33,798 nucleotides of DNA. Source: Deltaproteobacteria bacterium. GTDB lineage: Bacteria > Myxococcota_A > Polyangia > Haliangiales > Haliangiaceae. A program made the translations under genes and the position numbers. Shown in pieces: positions 10,452 through 16,883 of the stretch. The stretch is from contig JAKQOD010000402.1 in NCBI GenBank assembly GCA_029565465.1, positions 1 through 33,798 of the forward strand. The letters are read 5' to 3'. Numbering within the stretch: the stretch's first letter is position 1; each line of letters starts with the position of its first letter. The notes below the pieces were generated by a model that made no database searches, had not been told where the DNA came from, and saw nothing but the letters and a program-made list of their open reading frames with translations.

Positions 10452-11570
10452 TTACGCTAACTTCTTCAACTCCGCCTGCAGCACGCCCAGCTCCGGCGGT
10501 GCCGATGCGCCAGCGGCGACCAGGGCATCGGCGGCGTGCAGTTGGGCACGGGCGGCAGCGACGAGCTGGTCGCGTTGATCGCGCGTTGGCTTACGCAGGT
10601 CGGCCTTGCGGCGGCGCAAACAAGCATCACGGCCGCGGGCGTTGAGGAGCAAGGCTTTGGCGGCGCGCAGATGCATCGACAGAAGATACGCATCCATGGC
10701 GCCAGGCGCTTTGAACCAACCAACGCGGCGCTTATTGCGCGCGTAACGCATGAGTTCAGCCATGTCGGCCGCTGCTGCATCGTCGACCAGCGCAGCACGT
10801 GCTGCAAAACGCATAGCTAGATTGCTTGGTGTGTCGAAACCAGCGTCGATCAAGGCAGATGCGTAGGGCAGCACTTCGCGATACGCGCCGCCGAGGAATA
10901 GCTGGCTCGCCAGAGCGGCTATCGCAAGCAGCGCAGCCTCGCGCACCGCTGCGATTTTGCTCTGCGCAGTACGATGCAACGTTGCACCAACTATGGCGTC
11001 AAGTTGCAGTTCGTTACTGTAAGCGGCGTCTTCAAGCACGCTTGCCATCGCATACAAGCCGCGTACTTGATCGAGTGGCGCTGGCTTTTTGGCCACTACT
11101 GTAAGTTTCTTAAGCGCAGGCATATGTGCGCCACGCAGCGACGCAACCAAGGCTGGTTTCTTCAACGCACGCGTTACCAGCGCGGGGCGCAGCTCGACAG
11201 CGTCGCCGTCCGCTTCGTCTTCGTGGAGCAGCGCTTCGCCAAACGCAAGATACAGCAACAAGTCGGCCTCTTCGGTTTCGCCGGCGTCGGCGAACTTTTC
11301 CGCGGCTTGATACAGCAACCGCCGCGCCCGGATCGCGAAGCTTACGCCTGCCGTAACAATCAATGGCCTCGCTGCGAGCTGAGTTCGATTACACCGTGCA
11401 ACGAAGGTTCCGATCAGCGTCAATGGCGCTGACAGCCGGCCAAGCACGCTTACGTCGCCGCGCCGCAGCCGAAGCTCCGCCCCGCGCCGTTGCACCGTGA
11501 ACGCGCCAACCCGCGGCAGTTCGTAGGCGGCACAATATTCGTCGACGAGACTACGAAGCACGTGTTTCAT
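10452..11570 (-). CDS. Uncharacterised helical protein
   Basis: 372 residues from the start at 11570 (MKHVLRSLVDEY); an alternative ATG lies six codons upstream (11588), and neither has a clear ribosome site. I do not recognise a family. No signal peptide or membrane helix is visible. The protein is Ala/Leu/Arg-rich and predicted mostly helical, with stretches such as YQAAEKFADAGETEEADLLL and ASQLFLGGAYREVLPYASAL that look like HEAT/TPR-type helical pairs. It converges with the small barrel gene 17 bp away and diverges from the DUF1801 gene. Confidence 0.65.
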   Translation of the reverse strand: MKHVLRSLVDEYCAAYELPRVGAFTVQRRGAELRLRRGDVSVLGRLSAPLTLIGTFVARCNRTQLAARPLIVTAGVSFAIRARRLLYQAAEKFADAGETEEADLLLYLAFGEALLHEDEADGDAVELRPALVTRALKKPALVASLRGAHMPALKKLTVVAKKPAPLDQVRGLYAMASVLEDAAYSNELQLDAIVGATLHRTAQSKIAAVREAALLAIAALASQLFLGGAYREVLPYASALIDAGFDTPSNLAMRFAARAALVDDAAAADMAELMRYARNKRRVGWFKAPGAMDAYLLSMHLRAAKALLLNARGRDACLRRRKADLRKPTRDQRDQLVAAARAQLHAADALVAAGASAPPELGVLQAELKKLA

Positions 11571-11639
11571 GCGCGGCGAATGTAACATGCGTGCGACGAG
11601 CCCCGCCGCAAGCCAGGCGTTTTGATACGCTCCATCACG

Positions 11640-12083
11640 ATGCCGCCAAGCAAACGTAAGGTCGTTAGCAAAACCAAGTCAGCTTCGGTAAAGCCGGTTG
11701 CTCGCAAACCATCGCAAGCTTCCGTCGACGCGTACATCGCCGCCGCGGCTACACCAGCGCGCCCCGTCCTCAAAAAGCTGCGCACGCTAATCAAGCGCGC
11801 GGTGCCGGGCGCAACCGAATCGATCAATTACGGCATGCCTGCATTCGCGTTGCCGACGAGTGCAACGGCCACACGCAAGCCGACGCGCTTCATCTACATC
11901 GCGGCCTTTAAACAGCACATCGGCGTTTTCCCGCCGCTGCACGGCAACGCAGCGCTAGTCAAAAAGCTCGCGCCGTTTCGCAACCCCAAAGGCAACCTCG
12001 CCTTCCCGCTCGATCAACCGATGCCGTACCCACTCATTGCAGCCGTTGCTGCAGCGTTAGCAGAACAGTACGCGCAACCATGA
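11640..12083 (+). CDS. DUF1801 (YdhG-like) domain protein
   Basis: 147 residues starting at ATG 11640; a TTG at 11622 in frame would add six residues. A basic, Ser/Lys-rich N-terminus (PPSKRKVVSKTKS) leads into a DUF1801 domain: VDAYIAAAATPARPVLKKLR, then LIKRAVPGATESINYGMPAF, then FIYIAAFKQHIGVFPP and the C-terminal GNLAFPLDQPMPYPLIAAVAAAL. The INYGMPAF and HIGVFPP motifs are diagnostic for this small cytoplasmic family, whose fold resembles frataxin and whose biochemical role is unsettled. The basic tail suggests nucleic-acid or membrane contact (inference). Confidence 0.8.
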   Translation: MPPSKRKVVSKTKSASVKPVARKPSQASVDAYIAAAATPARPVLKKLRTLIKRAVPGATESINYGMPAFALPTSATATRKPTRFIYIAAFKQHIGVFPPLHGNAALVKKLAPFRNPKGNLAFPLDQPMPYPLIAAVAAALAEQYAQP

Positions 12084-12093
12084 AACACCGCGC

Positions 12094-12921
12094 TTACCGC
12101 TCACAAGCTTGGGTGAATCCACCCGCGCAGGCCTGACGAAAGAGCGCATCGGATTTCGCCATGTCTTTCGCCACCCCGTTGCCTTGCTTATACAAAATGC
12201 CGAGATTCGAACATGCTGCCATGTCGCCACCGGTGCACGCCTGCTCGAAGAGCCCCGCCGCTTGCGTTGCGTCCTGCGCGACGCCATTGCCTTGCGCGTA
12301 GAGCACGCCTAGGTTGCCACACGCTTCGTTTTTTTTGCCGGTGCACGCCTGCCGATAGAGTGTCGCGGCCTTCGCTGCGTCTTTTTCAACGGCGCGGCCT
12401 TTTTCATAGAAAACGCCAAGGTTGTAACAACCGTTCATGTCGCCGCCGGTGCAACCTTGTTCAAAGAGCGCTCGGCCTTTTGCCACGTCCGGTGCTACGC
12501 CGTTACCTTGTGCGTAAAATACGCCGAGGTTAGAGCAAGCTTTGAATTCGCCGCCTGTGCACGCTTGTTGATAGCGCGCAACAGCTTTGGTGGCGTCTTG
12601 CGCTACGCCGCTGCCATGCTCAAACATCACGCCAAGGTTGTAGCAGCCTGACATGTTGCCGCCGTTGCAGGCTTGCTCGTAAAGGCTGGCCGCCTTCACG
12701 GCGTCCTTGGTTACGCCTTTGCCCTCTTCGTACATCAAGCCGAGCTCAAAACAACCGGCCATGTCGCCGCTGTCACACGCCGCTTGCGGCGTTGTGAGTT
12801 TCGCAGGTGCAACACTCGGTGCGAGCGGCGCCGCCTGGTTTGGCGCGCCGCAGCCGACTGCAGTGCTGACGACTGCGTAGAACAAGGTGATTGAGATGGA
12901 GGACCGTTGAATCGCAAGCAT
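12094..12921 (-). CDS. Sel1-repeat (Hcp-like) cysteine-rich lipoprotein
   Basis: 275 residues from the start at 12921. MLAIQRSSISITLFYAVVST ends in lipobox AVGC; an ATG six codons upstream (12939) is also possible. After a short Pro/Ala linker there are six full 36-residue Sel1 repeats and a seventh partial one. Each contains A-C-x7-C, LG, Y/F-x2-G-x-G-V-x-D and KA, for example QACTGGDMAACSNLGILYKQ. The two Cys per repeat match the Helicobacter cysteine-rich (Hcp) pattern, in which they form intra-repeat disulfides, as expected for an exported protein. The repeats are nearly identical at the DNA level. Likely a secreted scaffold; partner unknown. Confidence 0.87.
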   Translation of the reverse strand: MLAIQRSSISITLFYAVVSTAVGCGAPNQAAPLAPSVAPAKLTTPQAACDSGDMAGCFELGLMYEEGKGVTKDAVKAASLYEQACNGGNMSGCYNLGVMFEHGSGVAQDATKAVARYQQACTGGEFKACSNLGVFYAQGNGVAPDVAKGRALFEQGCTGGDMNGCYNLGVFYEKGRAVEKDAAKAATLYRQACTGKKNEACGNLGVLYAQGNGVAQDATQAAGLFEQACTGGDMAACSNLGILYKQGNGVAKDMAKSDALFRQACAGGFTQACER

Positions 12922-13021
12922 TACGACAAGGCTTCGCACATCTCTGAGGTTTTGTCTGATGCATCGCTGAAATTCTGCTGAGTTGCAGCCAGCAAACGAT
13001 TTTTTGTGAATTGATGCGACT

Positions 13022-13051
13022 TTGCCATTGCTGGGCGTGTCTAGCTACATA
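13022..13051 (+). promoter_or_regulatory. Possible sigma70-type promoter for the 151-residue protein
   Basis: TTGCCA (13022-13027, 5/6 to TTGACA) is followed after 18 bp by TACATA (13046-13051, 3/6 to TATAAT). It is 28 bp upstream of the start codon and compatible with the ribosome site AGGAAG at 13067-13072. The -10 match is weak. Confidence 0.3.
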
Positions 13052-13078
13052 GAGGCACAGACCTTCAGGAAGAATTCT

Positions 13079-13534
13079 ATGAACGTTACGCTTGAGCAAC
13101 TTGGTTATGGCTTAGCTGGCCCAACTCGCATCAACGGAGCCCTGTGCTTTGGCGAGCGCGCGATCTATTTTTTGTGCTGCGACAGCGGCAGGCTTGGAAA
13201 GTACAAATTCCCAGCCGAATTCGGCACTATTGGGGCGTTGCTAAACCAATTTAAGGAAGACGGCAAGCCTCCCGCGTTTAGCGAAGACGAACTCGCAGCC
13301 CTTATCGCGCAGGTTATCGCTACGCCGCCTGCGAATGTGCCAGCGGCGAAATTTAGCTTTGTGTTGCCAATGAATCAAATCACGCTGTTCAAACGGTCCA
13401 TGTGGTCAGGCTCTAAGATCCACACGACCGAAGGCAAAAAAATTGGCATCTGGGTCCCTGGTTTTGATGGGCAACTTCGAGAAAACGCCAAGGCATGGGC
13501 GAAAACTCGAAGTATCGAGTGCCAAGGCTTCTAA
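13079..13534 (+). CDS. Uncharacterised 151-residue cytoplasmic protein
   Basis: The start at ATG 13079 is fixed by a good ribosome site AGGAAG (13067-13072) with 6-nt spacing; the frame is open 19 codons further upstream without a site. The sequence alternates beta strands (ALCFGERAIYFLCC, KFSFVLPMNQITLF, KKIGIWVPGF) with one long helix near each end (GALLNQFKEDGKPP, AKAWAKTRSIE), a layout that resembles a PH-like small domain. I do not recognise a family, and there is no signal or membrane segment. It ends 2 bp from the convergent GNAT gene. Confidence 0.7.
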   Translation: MNVTLEQLGYGLAGPTRINGALCFGERAIYFLCCDSGRLGKYKFPAEFGTIGALLNQFKEDGKPPAFSEDELAALIAQVIATPPANVPAAKFSFVLPMNQITLFKRSMWSGSKIHTTEGKKIGIWVPGFDGQLRENAKAWAKTRSIECQGF

Positions 13535-13536
13535 CC

Positions 13537-14013
13537 TTAACCGGCGACTCCAAGGGACTTGGTCATGAAGACGCTGTTTGGGTCATCGCGATAGCTGCCA
13601 AACGGCGGGCACAAAACAAAACCATGGCGCCGATAAAGCGCGTGCGCTGGATGAAAAAACTCACCGGCGCCAGTCTCTAAGCTAAGCCGCCCGAGGCCTT
13701 GTTGCTTGGCGCGGTCGATCAGATGCAGCAACATAGCGGCGCCAATGCCACGGCCACGGGCAGACGCAGTGGTGTGCATGGATTTGATTTCGCCTTCGAG
13801 GCCACTCGTCGACGAGAACTGCAATATGCCACCAACGCCAAGCAACGCGTCGCCATCCCACGCTGCCCAAAACTCCAAGTCGGGCCGCTGCAACTCGGTA
13901 AGGTCCATCACATGGCAACTCTCGGCTGGCCCGGTTGACCGCATCGTTTGAAAGTGCACCCGCAATAGTTCGATGATGTGCGGATCAGCGAAGTCGCCGC
14001 GGCGGATTTGCAT
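13537..14013 (-). CDS. GNAT family N-acetyltransferase
   Basis: 158 residues from 14013 (MQIRRGDFADPHIIELLRVH); the open frame extends 28 codons upstream but that part does not fit the fold. Transfers an acetyl group from acetyl-CoA to an amine, acceptor unknown. The core order is visible: an N-terminal strand/helix, WAAWDGDALLGVGGILQF (beta2-beta4), EIKSMHTTASARGRGIGAAML (motif A, with the pyrophosphate-binding RGRGIG), LSLETGAGEFFHPAHALYRRHGFV (motif B, with the ALYRRHGF signature), and a C-terminal MTKSL strand. Cytoplasmic. It lies just downstream of the cytochrome operon on the same strand, 20 bp after its last gene, so co-transcription is possible. Confidence 0.88.
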   Translation of the reverse strand: MQIRRGDFADPHIIELLRVHFQTMRSTGPAESCHVMDLTELQRPDLEFWAAWDGDALLGVGGILQFSSTSGLEGEIKSMHTTASARGRGIGAAMLLHLIDRAKQQGLGRLSLETGAGEFFHPAHALYRRHGFVLCPPFGSYRDDPNSVFMTKSLGVAG

Positions 14014-14033
14014 GGTGTGCACTATAACCAAAT

Positions 14034-14480
14034 CTATTTGCGATAGTCGTACCAAGCGCCATTGTAGGGCGCGGCAACATGACAACGGTTCCAGCACAGG
14101 CTGGTATAAGTCTCATCACCGCCGGGGGTTAGGCTCTGCGTAAATAGCCAACCACCTTCATCGGTGAGTGCGGTGCTCGGCAACTCTTCTTTGCGCATGA
14201 TCGCAACGTAGTTGAGGTCACCGGGCATCCCGTTATTGTTCTGGCGAATTTCTTTCACAATCACGGAGCCGATCGGAAACCCAAGACGTAAATCGCCAAC
14301 CGGATTGGCGGCGATTTCGTTGATGTAGATAATGCGATACGTATCATTGTGCCCCGGCGCAACGCCGGTAACATCAATGCGTTTCCAGCTTGTGTAGTCG
14401 CCGATTGGATCCGGTGACACCGGGACCTTGCATCCGACCAACGCCACGGCGGTTACGGCCATTGCTAGCTGCCACATCAT
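14034..14480 (-). CDS. Cytochrome P460-like lipoprotein with CX3CH motif
   Basis: 148 residues. The N-terminus MMWQLAMAVTAVALVGC is a lipoprotein signal, followed by Lys at +2. The mature part follows the cytochrome P460 family layout: YRIIYINEIA, FPIGSVIVKEIR, NYVAIMRKEE, then DEGGWLFT and a C-terminal heme site. That site reads CWNRCH (residues 129-134), so the cysteines are spaced CX3CH rather than CX2CH, and it lies 14 residues from the end as is typical. P460 proteins have roles in hydroxylamine or NO chemistry, but the substrate is unknown here. This is the last gene of the operon, overlapping the upstream cytochrome gene by 4 nt (ATGA). Confidence 0.8.
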   Translation of the reverse strand: MMWQLAMAVTAVALVGCKVPVSPDPIGDYTSWKRIDVTGVAPGHNDTYRIIYINEIAANPVGDLRLGFPIGSVIVKEIRQNNNGMPGDLNYVAIMRKEELPSTALTDEGGWLFTQSLTPGGDETYTSLCWNRCHVAAPYNGAWYDYRK

Positions 14481-15205
14481 TGCCCGCCGATCGTGAGTTG
14501 CCCTGCCATCAGTTGATGCACCATGGCGCCGTCATCGAGGCGCGCGGTGGCGGTGAAAGTGCCTTGCGGCAAGCCAGCCGTTGCCCAGGTTACACGCGCA
14601 GTGCCTGAACGCAGCGGCGCTACAAACCTTGAGTCACCGGCAAGCTCAACCCATAACTCGCCAACAACCAAATCACGATCTTCGTCGGTGACCGTGACTT
14701 CCAGTTGCATCACACCGGCGACCGTCGGCAACTGCTGCAACTGGACCGACGGCACATGGTTGGTAGGCCGGGCCGGGCCACGTTCGGGTTGCAGCGCCCA
14801 CGCGTCCAAGGTTGCGATTTGATGGTCTTCGATCCTAAATCGCGGAGGCATGGGCCGTTTGTCCGAAGCCACGCGGCTCGCCGAAAGGCTCGCCAGTGAT
14901 GCCGCACCGCAAATTACCGCGCGGGCGTCGAGTGGCGTTACGCCGCACGGGCCCTCGGCTGTGGAGCGCGGTCGGCCATCGCGCACTATCACGTCACCAA
15001 AAACATCAAGCCGAAAGTACTCGGGCGCGCCGCCAAGCGTTGGATAGCTGTGACAACGCACGCAGTTCGCAGCGAGGATCGGCATAACATCTTGTTGAAA
15101 ACTTGGGTTGGACGCACCCGTAGCGGTGCATGCTGCAAGGCTCGCACCGACGGCAATAACCAGCCCGCAGGCCTGCAATGTTTGATAGCTGTTGGACTTA
15201 CTCAT
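14477..15205 (-). CDS. c-type cytochrome lipoprotein with C-terminal Ig-like domain
   Basis: 242 residues. The signal peptide ends in lipobox LAAC (Cys26). A cytochrome-c-like domain follows, with the heme motif C48-V-R-C51-H52 (PILAANCVRCHSY) and a probable axial Met in DKRPMPPRFRIEDHQIATLDAWA, which is how membrane-attached monoheme domains usually close. From about residue 150 an Ig-like beta sandwich (LEVTVTDEDRDLVVGELWVEL to ARLDDGAMVHQL) could dock to a partner. Exported and lipid-anchored. The start overlaps the stop of the porin-cytochrome gene by 4 nt (ATGA), and the end overlaps the P460 gene likewise, indicating translational coupling. Confidence 0.83.
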   Translation of the reverse strand: MSKSNSYQTLQACGLVIAVGASLAACTATGASNPSFQQDVMPILAANCVRCHSYPTLGGAPEYFRLDVFGDVIVRDGRPRSTAEGPCGVTPLDARAVICGAASLASLSASRVASDKRPMPPRFRIEDHQIATLDAWALQPERGPARPTNHVPSVQLQQLPTVAGVMQLEVTVTDEDRDLVVGELWVELAGDSRFVAPLRSGTARVTWATAGLPQGTFTATARLDDGAMVHQLMAGQLTIGGQ

Positions 15206-16326
15206 AAAAAATAGTGCAGTTGCAGCAACGCCAAGACACCGGGGCTATCGAGGTCACCCTCGTCGCTAATGCGGGTGAGCAGGTGCAACTCCAGATGCGC
15301 GTTGGGGAAATACTGAACGTTGACTTCGGCCGCATCGCGGACGGAGCGCAAGCGCAGATCGGGCTGCCATCGATGCAACGCGGCACCGACCATTACACCT
15401 TGCGCAACGAAGCGGCTCGCGCCGAGATAACTCGCCAATTGGTAGCGAGTTGGGCCGGCTGCAAAACTCTGCCGCTGCACATTCAATTCACCCAAGAGCA
15501 TCAAGCCCGCTGCCGGCAGCCAACGCTTGCCAACCAAGCCTGCCGAGACCCGCGTATCGTCGGGCGCTACGGCAACTTTGGCTTGGGGTGCCAGCGCAAC
15601 GGTGTCATCCATGAAGCGACGTTCGTAGTACACCGCAACGCCTCGCGCCTTCACGCCGGAGCCAAGCAGATCAATCGGCCGTGGCACAAACGCAGAAACA
15701 TGGAGTTCCGATGAATCGCCGAACCAACCCAGCGCAGCGCCATAGGGCTCTTCAAGCGTGTTCGACCCCATGAACCGTCGCACGTAAGCTGTGTGATCTT
15801 GCGAACGCACGCCAAACACCGGAAAAAAACGACCCAGCCGCACATACGAACCGCTATCCCGTTGGTACATCACGTAGTGCTCGCGAGACACCACACGCTC
15901 CGCGAGGGGAGGCTGCGGATCGCGCGCGCCACCGCGTAAGCCCGCCGTGAGCGTTACCGAAAAGCGAGGGCCACCGGCACGCGCGTAAACATCAGCTTGC
16001 ATCGGAAACGCCAACAGCTCGCGGTCTTGGTTGCGATATTTCACGGCGCTAGCGCCACGCAAATCGACGCCGAGTTGTAGCCATTCGGGCGGTGTCCAAA
16101 GGCCATGTAAAAACCGCCCGTCGCCACCACGCGCAATGGTGGAGCCAGCTTCGTCGCGGCCGTAGTCATTGAGCAACCCGCCGCCAGCCGGCGAGTAATG
16201 GCAAGCATTGCAACGATCCGCGCCCAATGCCAATTGGTATTGTGGATACGCACTGGCGCTGCGGGCGTGCAGCGTCATGCTTATCGCACCAACTGCGAGC
16301 GCAACAACAACCGCGGCTAATCGCAT
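15202..16326 (-). CDS. Monoheme cytochrome-porin fusion (Cyc2-like arrangement)
   Basis: 374 residues from 16326. A cleavable signal ends ARSASA at residue 26, so mature Tyr27 begins about 12 residues before one heme motif C39-N-A-C42-H43. This is followed by SPAGGGLLNDYGRDEAG, a P/G-x-LLN-x-[FY]-GR pattern also seen after the heme motif of Cyc2 iron oxidases. The remaining ~320 residues are alternating strands (LQLGVDLRGASAVKY, RFSVTLTAGLRGG, YVRLGRFFPVFGV, AALGWFGDSSELHVSAFVP) ending in VLALLQLHYFL, which fits an outer-membrane barrel. A heme placed in or beside a pore would pass electrons across the outer membrane; this role is inferred from architecture, not homology search. An upstream ATG (16347) would only lengthen the overlap with the preceding gene. 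Confidence 0.78.
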   Translation of the reverse strand: MRLAAVVVALAVGAISMTLHARSASAYPQYQLALGADRCNACHYSPAGGGLLNDYGRDEAGSTIARGGDGRFLHGLWTPPEWLQLGVDLRGASAVKYRNQDRELLAFPMQADVYARAGGPRFSVTLTAGLRGGARDPQPPLAERVVSREHYVMYQRDSGSYVRLGRFFPVFGVRSQDHTAYVRRFMGSNTLEEPYGAALGWFGDSSELHVSAFVPRPIDLLGSGVKARGVAVYYERRFMDDTVALAPQAKVAVAPDDTRVSAGLVGKRWLPAAGLMLLGELNVQRQSFAAGPTRYQLASYLGASRFVAQGVMVGAALHRWQPDLRLRSVRDAAEVNVQYFPNAHLELHLLTRISDEGDLDSPGVLALLQLHYFL

Positions 16327-16745
16327 AAGGCACCTGCATCGATCCAACGCGCCACTAGCTCAATCTCCACATCCGGCAGTGGCACATCCGGCGGCATCAC
16401 GTTGCGAAATGGCCGCCCGTCGGCAGCTTGGCCTTGCAACTGGTACATCAGCTGAGAAAATTCTGCGCTGCCAGGCACAACATAGTTGCCGGGTGGCTCC
16501 TGCGGCAGCCGCGGCCCGTCGCAGATGCGGCCCGTAAGTAGCGTATAAGCACCCTCACGGCTGCCTAAATTAACCCCCGCCGCAGCGGTAAGCGCCGAGT
16601 GACAACCGGCCGTTGCGCAATAAGGCGCAATCACGGCTGGGTAGAGATAGCTCCATGTAGCGGGCCGATCGTCGACGGTTTGACAACCGCTCATGACGGT
16701 GACCCCCACAAATAACGCAATCCGATAGCTAGTCGAAACGTACAT
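16317..16745 (-). CDS. Lipoprotein cytochrome with CX4CH heme motif
   Basis: 142 residues from 16745 (MYVSTSYRIALFVG), with lipobox MSGC (Cys21). The heme site is C43-ATAG-C48-H49, a CX4CH spacing. The domain closes with VVPGSAEFSQLMYQL, NVMPPDVPLPDVEIELVARWIDAGA, the pattern of Planctomycete/Myxococcota cytochrome-C-like domains, where MPP gives the axial Met. The first gene of the operon, it overlaps the downstream porin-cytochrome gene by 10 nt. It is preceded by a 138-bp gap after the SUKH fusion gene, where an operon promoter should lie; none is convincing. An alternative ATG is at 16763. Confidence 0.8.
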   Translation of the reverse strand: MYVSTSYRIALFVGVTVMSGCQTVDDRPATWSYLYPAVIAPYCATAGCHSALTAAAGVNLGSREGAYTLLTGRICDGPRLPQEPPGNYVVPGSAEFSQLMYQLQGQAADGRPFRNVMPPDVPLPDVEIELVARWIDAGALCD

Positions 16746-16883
16746 GCAAGGCCTGCCTCGCATGCCTACGCCGCTACGTTACACTGGTTACAAAAAAACG
16801 AGCTGCCACGCCACGCCAGCCGATTCCTCGCCAGGAACGGGCAATTAATGAGCCCAAAAACAGCGTGCGCGGTGGGTTGCTGG

